Made by a program: the position numbers and the translations under genes
Assembly (NCBI RefSeq): GCF_009754945.1
Contig: NZ_WPIN01000014.1
Span: 62,001 to 126,000 of the forward strand
Length of the DNA: 64,000 bases
Direction of reading: 5' to 3'
Source: Spirosoma arboris
GTDB taxonomy: Bacteria; Bacteroidota; Bacteroidia; Cytophagales; Spirosomataceae
Shown here: piece after piece, positions 55,571 through 63,176 of the stretch
Position numbering within the stretch: the first letter of the stretch is position 1
Layout of the letters: every line of letters begins with the position of its first letter
The notes under the pieces: generated by a model
Told to the model about the DNA's origin: nothing
Databases searched by the model: none
What the model saw: the letters and a program-made list of their open reading frames with translations, nothing else

Positions 55571-56452
55571 TTATAAAAGCCCATCCGGGCCAACGGCCTC
55601 AATATCCGGTGGACCATCGGGATAGTAGCGGAAAGTGGTTTTGGCAATCAGAGAAGGGTAAGGTTTGAAGGTAATCCAGCGCAGTGGCCATTTGCGTAGC
55701 CATAACGCGCTTGTTGTTAACCCCGTGAACCAACTGGGCGGCCGTTGGTAACCAAAAGCCATCCGTAATTTATCGTTGATGAGCGCTGCAAATGTGGGCT
55801 GGACAAGCGGATGCAGAAATCGGGGAAACCATCCCTCAACAATCCGCACGGTCGCATCGGCAATTTTACGATTGCTTTCTGTATAGCGAAAGTATCTATC
55901 CTCATAGGCATCGGTAAAAGCGCGTAAGTCAGCCAGATCGTTGGGAAGATCGCGTAGGTTCATGCGCCGGCCTACTTCCCGAAAAAAGTAAAAAAGAGCC
56001 TGTTCTTCCGAAGGCGTCAGTTTCCGCCAGCCATAACGATTGAGCCAATCAATAGGGTAGAAGACAAACGTGGCTAGCACAAACAGAAAATCGGCATTGT
56101 CAATACGATAGTGTCCGTGAATCTTATTCATGTGAGCAATAGCGCGTTGGCCTTTCTCGCTGTCGTAACCCGATTCCATAAACTCCGAAATTAGTCGGCT
56201 CGTATCATCGTAGCGTTTCTGGCCATGTCGTTCAAATTCGCCCGTTCGGGCCAGTAGTCCCGACACGCGCGGACTGGCGTAGGTATGAAACAGAGCCAGT
56301 TCGAGGGAGCGGGTTATATCGAAGGGAAATTCGTAAGCAGTCAGTAAATGCACGATACGCTGGTTATCGCGGATAGGATCGAGGGATTGCAATTCACGCC
56401 GAACGGCCGGATTGCGAAACAGGCCGAATCGTTTACTATAGATAGCGTTCAT
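55571..56452 (-). CDS. MpaB-like oxygenase family protein (DUF2236)
   Basis: The 293-residue helical protein matches the ER-bound-oxygenase MpaB/DUF2236 family. Seen landmarks are LALFHTYASPRVSGLLARTGEF, split by the family histidine, then RYDDTSRLISEFME, and HMNKIHGHYRIDNADFLFVLATFVFYPIDW, where the HGxY-type residues would bind heme. Members of this family include fungal MpaB, which cleaves an alkyl chain, and latex-clearing LcpA-like proteins. The bacterial reaction is unknown. It is read alone, convergent with the beta-propeller gene. Family confident at about 0.8; the reaction is not inferred. Confidence 0.8.
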   Translation of the reverse strand: MNAIYSKRFGLFRNPAVRRELQSLDPIRDNQRIVHLLTAYEFPFDITRSLELALFHTYASPRVSGLLARTGEFERHGQKRYDDTSRLISEFMESGYDSEKGQRAIAHMNKIHGHYRIDNADFLFVLATFVFYPIDWLNRYGWRKLTPSEEQALFYFFREVGRRMNLRDLPNDLADLRAFTDAYEDRYFRYTESNRKIADATVRIVEGWFPRFLHPLVQPTFAALINDKLRMAFGYQRPPSWFTGLTTSALWLRKWPLRWITFKPYPSLIAKTTFRYYPDGPPDIEAVGPDGLL

Positions 56453-56657
56453 GGATACGAGGCTGTCATCAATTGACTTCCTACACGAAAGTTAGGCAAC
56501 AAGTTGCCAGTTTGGTCTAGCCGCTAAGAATGACAATAAGAATTGTACTGACTGTCTGTTATACTTACCTTTATAAAGGCAGTTATAGCGAGATTTTCTG
56601 GAATAAGACTACAACCTCGAAGAGGTGTCATTTTTATAGAAAATTAGCCAAAGAGCA

Positions 56658-56724
56658 CCTATAAGAACTCCAAAGGAGTGATATCTGTCGTGAAGCTATG
56701 CCACTCCTTTGGAGTTCTTATAGG
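56658..56724. repeat. Perfect 23-bp inverted repeat
   Basis: Arms 56658-56680 and 56702-56724 (cctataagaactccaaagga and three more bases) are exact reverse complements around a 21-nt loop. It resembles intergenic palindromes I know from Bacteroidetes. Confidence 0.7.
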
Positions 56725-56789
56725 CCGTTTGAGTCATATAACTGCTATAATAATTTCATCCGGTATCGGCCGTATGACTAAAGTATTTT

Positions 56790-56806
56790 TATAGGAAAGT
56801 CCTATA
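56790..56806 (+). promoter_or_regulatory. Palindromic operator candidate for the XRE regulator
   Basis: tatagga-aag-tcctata is a perfect 7-bp inverted repeat with a 3-bp centre, 66 bp before the XRE gene start. Size and position suit auto-repression by a small HTH dimer. Confidence 0.5.
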
Positions 56807-56871
56807 ATTTGAAACAAGTAATTTGATATAAAGGGAAGGACAAAAACTTTCACCACCTAAACTTAAATGAA

Positions 56872-57204
56872 ATGAGGAATGTAGTGAAGAAATTAAAAAC
56901 AGTATCGCTTGATACAATGATCGATAAGCATATCGGCAAAATAGGAACACAACGGCGCGATACGTTTGAAAATGAACTGAAAATCGAACTATTAGGGAGT
57001 GCAATTAGACAAGCCAGAAAAGAACGTCACTTGACCCAAGAACAATTAGGTGACTTAGTGGGTGTTCAAAAAGCACAAATATCTAAATTAGAGAATAGTG
57101 TGACGAATGCCAGATTTGAAACAATCCTGAAAGTATTTTCTGCCTTAGGCGCAAAGGTGAATTTTAACGTAGAGTTAGATGATAAACAAATGACACTTTC
57201 CTGA
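56872..57204 (+). CDS. XRE-family regulator, antitoxin-like, orphan
   Basis: The 110-residue protein has an N-terminal helical arm (VVKKLKTVSLDTMIDKHIG) and a Cro/C1-type HTH (about 38-95; LLGSAIRQARKERHLTQEQL, then GVQKAQISKLEN and FETILKVFSALGAKVNFNVEL). This layout matches HigA-type antitoxins in Bacteroidetes, which are usually encoded after a RelE/HigB toxin. No toxin frame is found on either side, so it is an orphan regulator or a remnant. The 17-bp palindrome at 56790-56806 is its likely binding site. AT-rich codon use, like the patch near 27 kb, hints at transfer. Confidence 0.8.
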   Translation: MRNVVKKLKTVSLDTMIDKHIGKIGTQRRDTFENELKIELLGSAIRQARKERHLTQEQLGDLVGVQKAQISKLENSVTNARFETILKVFSALGAKVNFNVELDDKQMTLS

Positions 57205-57326
57205 ATTTAAGCTGCTTTTTTCATTATCCCGAACGCCCACCTTATAAGTGAAATTGAAACTCCGCTGGTATTTATGAGCACAGGTTTCTATTCGCCCAAT
57301 GGTCTACTGACCAACAAGCCCCACAA

Positions 57327-58841
57327 TCAGTGAACCGTGAGCACATGGTTCAATTTATTAAAACCCGTTTGGGTTTCCCAGAGCCCATCATTGGCCAGTC
57401 GAATGCTATAAGCTGGGTTCGTCGCCAGTGAGGCATACCCATCCGGGAAATTTAAAAGTAGTTCGTACTGCCCTGCTTTTATAGCGTCAGGAAGCTTGAC
57501 CGACTGACGAATCTGATGCAAGCCGGGCAGCAACCGTCGAACATCCGTTTGTAAGGGAAGTGTGTAGACTACTCCCGTTTTCGTATTACGCAAAATGAGT
57601 TGAAGTGGCCTTGGGTTGTAGGGAGAAGCATATCCAACATTATCAATAGTTACCGCAATGTTTACAGGCTTACCCGCCTTCCCTGATTCGGCGAACGTAG
57701 CGGTACGAAGTACAAAGCGATAGCCGAGTCGGCGACGAATGTTGTCCATGCAGCCATTGGCTTGCCAGTCGTTGTTTACCTCATTGTTATAGCTGGCGTT
57801 CAGGTAGCTATAGTGCATCAACGCCATTTCCTGTTCAGCACGGCCAAGGGGCGCGCAATCATTTTGAGGGCTGAAAGCATCGTCGCAGGTTTCGCCACCA
57901 ACCGCTGTATATCGGCTGTCCTGTGCCATATACTGGCGTAGCACATCCGTAGCGGGACCGCGCTTGGTCGACGAATTACCCACGTCATAAAATGTCCCAT
58001 AGTCGTCGGGGCTGGCAAGAAAACAGTCGTTGTGAAAGCCAATCCGCGCGGCTGGAGCACGCCCAAAACCAGCAACATCAGCTATAGCAGCCGATGTAAT
58101 TGGCGCTTTGGGACCATAGACAAACCGTTGTTTAATCTGCGGTGTACGCACTTGTACCATACGGTCGGCGGGTAGTGCTTTCAGGAGAGCCGCCAATACC
58201 TGGTTTCGATCCTGCCAGCTACTATCGGGCACGACAGCCAGCCCATTGGTAGAGGCATCACCGAAATAATCAGTGAAGTAGTTCTCGCCCCAAATGCCAA
58301 TGAAACCCATCTGAAAAACGGCAATGACATCGGCATTTTCATGCAACAAAGGGCTTAGCTGGCTAATGTGTTTCAACACAATCGCTTTGGGCGCATCGCC
58401 ATAGGGCGGACATATTTTATATTGATCGGGACAATCGCCGGTGGTGGCTTTATCGGTGTAGGCAAATCGAAGAATGAATTTGACGCCAGTGGCGCGGGCA
58501 ATGGCAAAATCGGCCCGTACTTTTTCCAGGAAGTCCTCACTGAGCGGACTATCTTTAAACGTTTCCAGCCGATAGCTCCGATACACCAACGAACAGTAGA
58601 TTGAATAGGTCGCCTTTGAGACACGTTGGGGCTGGGTTCGATAGGTCGTAAGCGTAGCTGCATCAAGTGGTACAAATTTGGCTGACGAAGTAGAAATAGG
58701 AATGTAAAAACCTCGTTCAGGATTCAGAAAATCTTCCTGACTCTCTCGGTACGCTACGTGGTGGCCCTGCGCCTGAACGCTCGTTGGGGTTACTAAACAG
58801 CAACAGGCTACTAACGCGAGTAGGTATACATGATAGTTCAT
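57327..58841 (-). CDS. DUF4832/DUF4874 secreted protein
   Basis: The 504-residue protein has a signal peptide (MNYHVYLLALVACCCLVTPTSV, cut after VQAQ). A TIM-barrel-like N-terminal part follows (about 30-290): FLNPERGFYIP, LVYRSYRLETFKD, KFILRFAYTD, FQMGFIGIWGENY. The C-terminal part is a beta-sandwich (about 370-500) with VNIAVTIDNVGYAS. The order is the DUF4874 plus DUF4832 pattern found in many secreted Bacteroidetes proteins, probably glycoside hydrolases of unknown substrate; the glutamate in GIWGEN is a candidate for the acid. It is divergent from the M19 dipeptidase gene. Confidence 0.83.
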   Translation of the reverse strand: MNYHVYLLALVACCCLVTPTSVQAQGHHVAYRESQEDFLNPERGFYIPISTSSAKFVPLDAATLTTYRTQPQRVSKATYSIYCSLVYRSYRLETFKDSPLSEDFLEKVRADFAIARATGVKFILRFAYTDKATTGDCPDQYKICPPYGDAPKAIVLKHISQLSPLLHENADVIAVFQMGFIGIWGENYFTDYFGDASTNGLAVVPDSSWQDRNQVLAALLKALPADRMVQVRTPQIKQRFVYGPKAPITSAAIADVAGFGRAPAARIGFHNDCFLASPDDYGTFYDVGNSSTKRGPATDVLRQYMAQDSRYTAVGGETCDDAFSPQNDCAPLGRAEQEMALMHYSYLNASYNNEVNNDWQANGCMDNIRRRLGYRFVLRTATFAESGKAGKPVNIAVTIDNVGYASPYNPRPLQLILRNTKTGVVYTLPLQTDVRRLLPGLHQIRQSVKLPDAIKAGQYELLLNFPDGYASLATNPAYSIRLANDGLWETQTGFNKLNHVLTVH

Positions 58842-58924
58842 GCCTGCAAATTAACCGTTACTGGTTAACCGAAGAAATCCTATCTTACAGTTGCGAATAC
58901 AACCTCTTTCTAGAAAACCTTCCT

Positions 58925-60007
58925 ATGCAAACGCGAAAGCAGTTTTTGAAAAATGTATGTACAATAGCGGCTGGTGCTTCCTGGTTGTCCGTCGATGGAC
59001 TGTCAGGCTTTGCAATGCCAGCGCCTAAGAAATCAATCTATTTTGATTTTCACTGCCATCCCGGCTGGTCAATGGCCGAACATACCTTTGCGAATAACGC
59101 AGAGACAATGCTTCCCCAAACGGTCAGCGATATGAAGGAAGGCCATCTGACCAGCGGATTTCTCGCCCTGGTGGCCGATGCGCCCCTGATAAAACCAGGC
59201 CCCAAAGGAATCATCATTACCCGGAAATATTCGCCGGGAGAGGGCTGGACAGAATATAAGCGCCAGATTCAACGGGTAAAAGAGGTGTTTGCACAAGTGT
59301 CAGTCCCGTTTTCAACGGATCTTAACGACCTGAGCACCAAGAATAATGGTCCCATTGCATATCTGGCTGTGGAAGGGGGCGATTTTTTAGATGACCAGGT
59401 GGGCCGGATCGAAGAAGCTTATCAGGACGGGGTTCGCTCCATACAATTAGTGCACTATGCACCCAATAACCTCGGCGACCTTCAGACGGCTGAAGCGACG
59501 TTCAATGGGTTATCTCCGTTTGGCAAAGACGTAGTAAAAAGGATGAATGAATTAGGTATGGCGATTGACGTAGCTCACGCTTCGTTTCAAACGGCTAAAG
59601 ATGTGGCCAACCTGACGAAGGCCCCGATCATTTTATCGCATAGTATTCTGCAAATGGATGCCGATCGCCCAATTGCCCTCCGAGCTATTTCAAAAGAGCA
59701 TGCAAAAGTAGTCGCTGATACGGGTGGAGTTATTGGAGCCTGGCCTTCGGGATTCAATAAAAGTTTTGACGAATATGTCGATAACATCAAGCGCCTGGTC
59801 GATGTGGTCGGCATTGATCACGTGGGAATTGGCACCGATATGGCGGCAAACTTCAAACCGGTTTTAACCAACTATACCCAATACCCTCAGGTAGCGGAAG
59901 CCTTAAAATCGAAAGGCTTGACTAGCGAGGAAGTTGATAAGATTATGGGCGAAAACGCCAAAGTTGTATTAGGGAAGATCGCTAAATCCAGGACAAAGAA
60001 GATGTAA
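58925..60007 (+). CDS. Membrane-dipeptidase-like peptidase (M19)
   Basis: The 360-residue protein has an N-terminal signal of Tat-like pattern (MQTRKQFLKNVCTIAAGASW). It is followed by the metal-binding FDFHCHPG (H43, H45; classical M19 has HxD), YLAVEGGDFLDD for the bridging acidic residue, QLVHYAPNNLGD, VAHAS and LSHSI histidines, and VGIGTDMAANF, with the DHVGIGTD signature. M19 enzymes cleave dipeptides, including D-amino acid ones, with two zinc ions. The start at 58925 is preferred over 58784, whose extra part would overlap the divergent gene. A 35-bp inverted repeat follows the stop. Confidence 0.88.
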   Translation: MQTRKQFLKNVCTIAAGASWLSVDGLSGFAMPAPKKSIYFDFHCHPGWSMAEHTFANNAETMLPQTVSDMKEGHLTSGFLALVADAPLIKPGPKGIIITRKYSPGEGWTEYKRQIQRVKEVFAQVSVPFSTDLNDLSTKNNGPIAYLAVEGGDFLDDQVGRIEEAYQDGVRSIQLVHYAPNNLGDLQTAEATFNGLSPFGKDVVKRMNELGMAIDVAHASFQTAKDVANLTKAPIILSHSILQMDADRPIALRAISKEHAKVVADTGGVIGAWPSGFNKSFDEYVDNIKRLVDVVGIDHVGIGTDMAANFKPVLTNYTQYPQVAEALKSKGLTSEEVDKIMGENAKVVLGKIAKSRTKKM

Positions 60008-60014
60008 GACCAAT

Positions 60015-60095
60015 TTTTTCGACAGGATTTACAGGATTAAACAGGATTTCCAGTGGCTAAAAATCCTGTTTAATCCTGTAAATCCTGTCGAAAAA
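60015..60095. repeat. Perfect 35-bp inverted repeat
   Basis: Arms 60015-60049 and 60061-60095 are exact reverse complements with an 11-nt loop, built of repeated caggatt units. It begins seven bases after the dipeptidase stop. From memory the acaggattaaacaggat phrase is widespread between genes in Bacteroidetes. Terminator or mobile palindrome. Confidence 0.85.
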
Positions 60096-60240
60096 GGAGG
60101 CACAATCTGTGCCGATATTCAGCCAAATTAAACTTGCTCTACATCTTCCGATCCATTTTGGCTACTACAAACGGGGATTCGGCTACAGTCATCTTATCGC
60201 CAGCGAAGACCTTTGTGATCAAAAGTTGATAACAGCGATT

Positions 60241-61281
60241 ATGATTCACTCGAAAGGATATGCAGCGCAAAGTGCTGAAACCGATTTAGCACCCTGGAAT
60301 TTTGAACGGCGGGAAGTTGGCCCCCACGACGTACTGATCGACATTGCCTACTGTGGAGTTTGCCACACTGATATTCACCTGACCCGCAACGAATGGTTCC
60401 CTGGCCTGTTTCCGATGGTGCCCGGTCATGAGATTGTGGGCATTATTGCGCAGGTAGGCAGCCATGTAACGAAGTTTAAGCCCGGCGACCGGGCCGCCAT
60501 TGGCGTCATGGTCGATTCGTGCCGGGAATGTGAAGACTGTAAAAATGGACAGGAGCAATTCTGTGCCGTAAGTCCGGTCGTGACCTATAATAATCTCGAT
60601 CACTACGGTATGCCTGCCTATGGCGGTTATGCGAACAACATCGTCTCGAATGAAGATTTTGCACACCATGTTTCTGATAAACTGGACTTTGCCGGTGTGG
60701 CTCCCTTGCTCTGTGCAGGCATCACAACGTATTCGCCCTTACGAAAATGGAAGGTTGGCAAAGGGCATAAACTAGCGGTGGTTGGCCTAGGTGGATTGGG
60801 CCACATGGCCGTGAAATTCGGCGTAGCGTTTGGCGCGGAGGTAACCGTTCTGAGTACATCGCCGGGTAAAGAAGAAGCCGCAAGAAAGCTGGGCGCGCAT
60901 CACTTTGTGGTCACGAAAGATGATGAGCAGATGAAGTCGGCGTTACGGTCGTTCCACTTCATTATTGATACCGTTGCTGCCGACCACGACATTAATCCTT
61001 ACCTCGCCTTACTGAAAACGAATGGCGTGTATATCAACGTCGGTATGCCCGTCGAGCCCTGGCAAGTTTCGTCGTTTACGTTGGCTACAGGCAATAAAAT
61101 AGTGTCTGGTTCGGGCGCGGGTGGTTTGCCGGAAACCCAGGAAATGCTGGACTTCTGCGCCGAACATAACATCGTAGCTGATGTAGAACTGATTGATATC
61201 AAAGACATTCACACCGCTTTTGAACGGATGCTGAAAGGAGATGTGTTATACCGCTTTGTGATTGATATGGCCACGTTGTGA
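60241..61281 (+). CDS. Zinc-dependent alcohol dehydrogenase, YahK/CAD-like
   Basis: The 346-residue medium-chain dehydrogenase has the catalytic zinc ligands C38 (YCGVCHTD) and H63-E64 (PGHEIVG) and the structural zinc set C94, C97, C100, C108 (SCRECEDCKNGQEQFC). Its Rossmann fold starts with GLGGLGHMAVK. It resembles the YahK/cinnamyl-alcohol-type branch, which reduces aldehydes with NADPH. The start at 60241 is preferred; the frame stays open up to 60109 but codes unlikely sequence. An AraC regulator gene begins one base after its stop, so the two are co-transcribed. Confidence 0.93.
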   Translation: MIHSKGYAAQSAETDLAPWNFERREVGPHDVLIDIAYCGVCHTDIHLTRNEWFPGLFPMVPGHEIVGIIAQVGSHVTKFKPGDRAAIGVMVDSCRECEDCKNGQEQFCAVSPVVTYNNLDHYGMPAYGGYANNIVSNEDFAHHVSDKLDFAGVAPLLCAGITTYSPLRKWKVGKGHKLAVVGLGGLGHMAVKFGVAFGAEVTVLSTSPGKEEAARKLGAHHFVVTKDDEQMKSALRSFHFIIDTVAADHDINPYLALLKTNGVYINVGMPVEPWQVSSFTLATGNKIVSGSGAGGLPETQEMLDFCAEHNIVADVELIDIKDIHTAFERMLKGDVLYRFVIDMATL

Positions 61282-61282
61282 G

Positions 61283-62200
61283 ATGAAAAAAGAACCCACT
61301 CCACCCTATGTATTCCATTCTGTTTCTGAACTACACAAAGCGTTGGGATTACCAAAGCCGCTGCATCCGCTGGTGAGCTTGAGTAATTATCAGGACATCA
61401 GGGCGAATACAGATGAAATTGCCAAGGGCATGATGACGAATATGTACAAGATTTCGTACAAAAAGCATTATACCGGCAAGGTGCGCTATGGGCAGAGTTA
61501 TTATGATTTTGATGAAGGCGGCCTCTGCTTCGTTTCGCCGAATCAGTTGATTACAGAATCGAGGCCGCGCGGTGAATACGAGGGTTTTACGCTGATCATT
61601 CACCCTGATTTTCTCCGTCCGTATCCATTAGGAAAGACGATCAAAAACTATGGCTTCTTTTCGTATTCGTCCAATGAAGCCCTGCACCTTTCAGAGAAGG
61701 AAAAAGAGACCATCATGGGCGTGTTCGGAAGTATTGGTGAAGAATTGGCGTTGCCGATTGATCAATACAGTCAGGATGTGATCGTTTCGCAGATTGAGTT
61801 ATTGCTCAATTACAGCAACCGCTTTTACAACCGACAGTTTATTACTCGCAAAGCCGCCAATCACGATATACTGACAAAGCTGGAAACGCTGCTAGCCGAT
61901 TATTTTGACAGCCAAAAACCATTAATAGAGGGCTTACCAACGGTTCAGTATATATCCGAACAACTGGCGGTTTCGCCCCACTACCTGAGCGATATGCTCC
62001 GGTCGCTTACGGGAATGAATACCCAGCAACATATTCACAATAAGCTGATTGACAAAGCGAAAGAAATACTAAGTACGAGTAATCTGACTACCGCCGAAGT
62101 TGCCTATCAGCTTGGTTTTGAACATCCCCAATCGTTCAACAAGATCTTCAAGCGCAAGACAAACGTATCGCCAATTGAATTCAGGCAGTCGTTTAATTGA
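61283..62200 (+). CDS. AraC-family transcriptional regulator, paralogue of the 28.8 kb regulator
   Basis: The 305-residue protein starts MKKEPTPPYVFHSVSEL and ends IEFRQSFN. It matches the regulator at 28816-29733 over its whole length: YGQSYYDFDEGG against YGQTPYDFDEGI, RFYNRQFITRK against RYYNRQFIVRK, and VAYQLGFEHPQSFNKIFK against IAYQLGFEFPQSFSKLFK. The C-terminal AraC HTH pair spans about 205-303. The ATG at 61283 comes one base after the dehydrogenase stop and is better than the in-frame 61262. In both places the regulator sits downstream of an NAD(P)-linked oxidoreductase gene. Confidence 0.93.
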   Translation: MKKEPTPPYVFHSVSELHKALGLPKPLHPLVSLSNYQDIRANTDEIAKGMMTNMYKISYKKHYTGKVRYGQSYYDFDEGGLCFVSPNQLITESRPRGEYEGFTLIIHPDFLRPYPLGKTIKNYGFFSYSSNEALHLSEKEKETIMGVFGSIGEELALPIDQYSQDVIVSQIELLLNYSNRFYNRQFITRKAANHDILTKLETLLADYFDSQKPLIEGLPTVQYISEQLAVSPHYLSDMLRSLTGMNTQQHIHNKLIDKAKEILSTSNLTTAEVAYQLGFEHPQSFNKIFKRKTNVSPIEFRQSFN

Positions 62201-62315
62201 TAATTTTTTTGTCATTCCTCTTACACTGAATACCTCACGTTAAAAAAAGTTTTGCCAATTTGTCCAATCCGGAAAGTTCGATTGTCAATGAGTCGTAAAA
62301 CAAAAACTCAGACAA

Positions 62316-62774
62316 ATGGAACAACGATTGAATGTCCAGGAAAAAGGGCAAAACGCTCTGAAAACGCTTTTTGGGATTGGTAGCTATTTAAAGAAATCGC
62401 ACATTGATGAAGCACTTCAGAACCTGATTTACTTTCGCGTATCCCAGATCAACAGCTGTGCGTATTGCCTGGATATGCACTACAAAGACGCCCGCGCCAA
62501 AGGAGAAACGGAGCAACGATTATATGGCTTAAGTGCCTGGCGCGAATCGCCGTATTATACCGACCGGGAGCGAGCGGCATTCGCCTGGGCCGAGGCCGTT
62601 ACTGCCTGTCATGTTCCGGATGATGTTTACAGTCAGGCAAAAGGACAGTTTTCTGATGAAGAACTAATTGATCTGACACTGGCCGTTACCACGATCAACA
62701 CCTGGAATCGCTTCAATCATGCCTTCATGGACATAACTACTCCAGGAAGCTATCGGGTTGGCCAATTCGGTTAA
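62316..62774 (+). CDS. Carboxymuconolactone decarboxylase-family protein
   Basis: The 152-residue helical protein of the AhpD/CMD fold has the redox motif C48-x-x-C51 and His55 in NSCAYCLDMH. Later it has the ETEQRLYGLSAWRES and TLAVTTINTWNRFNHAF pattern of the alkylhydroperoxidase D-like group. Such proteins act as disulfide reductants or peroxidases. It is followed by a YCII-domain gene and a sigma factor of the ECF42 type, so it may belong to that sigma factor's regulon. No promoter was clear. Confidence 0.88.
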   Translation: MEQRLNVQEKGQNALKTLFGIGSYLKKSHIDEALQNLIYFRVSQINSCAYCLDMHYKDARAKGETEQRLYGLSAWRESPYYTDRERAAFAWAEAVTACHVPDDVYSQAKGQFSDEELIDLTLAVTTINTWNRFNHAFMDITTPGSYRVGQFG

Positions 62775-62818
62775 GTTCATGTCAAATAACCACTAACTTT
62801 CTGCCACTAAAAAGCGCC

Positions 62819-63166
62819 ATGAACGAATTCCTGTTAGTAATTCACCGGGACCTGACCAGCAAAGATGCCAGTCCATCGCCCGAACAAATGCAAGCCTCCA
62901 TCAAGCCGTTTCAGGATTGGATCGGAGGAATTGCGGCTCAAAACAAACTTGTCAGCCCTCCCAAACGCTGGGATGCGGGTGGGCGGGTTATCAAGCAAAA
63001 CAACACAGTACTCAATGGTCCATATGCCGAAATTAAAGAATCGGTTGGGGGCTTACTTATGATCAGAGCGGCTGATTATGATGAGGCTGTTGAAATTGCT
63101 CAGGGATGCCCAGTTTTGAAATGGGGTGCCGTTGTTGAAGTGCGTATGGCTATGCCAACGGTGTAA
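62819..63166 (+). CDS. YCII-related (DGPF-domain) protein
   Basis: The 115-residue protein has the dimeric ferredoxin-like fold of YCII proteins: MNEFLLVIHRD at the start, an IKPFQDWIGGIAAQNKLVS helix, LNGPYAEIKESVGGLLMIRA, where the DG-P-[YF] motif is NGPYAE, and a last part ALDIAxxCPxL-like AVEIAQGCPVLKWGAVVEV. DGPF proteins accompany ECF42 sigma factors as partners or targets. It starts 44 bp after the CMD gene and ends 10 bp before the sigma gene. A conserved histidine (IHR) in the N-terminal strand is present. Confidence 0.88.
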   Translation: MNEFLLVIHRDLTSKDASPSPEQMQASIKPFQDWIGGIAAQNKLVSPPKRWDAGGRVIKQNNTVLNGPYAEIKESVGGLLMIRAADYDEAVEIAQGCPVLKWGAVVEVRMAMPTV

Positions 63167-63176
63167 TAAATTAAAA

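Larger units (their letters stand above)
56453..56871. other. Intergenic region with hairpin and operator-like palindrome
   Basis: This 419-bp gap before the XRE gene has no gene that I can support, and no toxin is visible in any frame. It contains the 23-bp inverted repeat (56658-56724) and the 17-bp palindrome (56790-56806). Confidence 0.5.

Noticed and set aside
57232..57302. Possible short continuation of the XRE operon
   Set aside because: Only about 20 codons are open and there is no HipA or toxin pattern.
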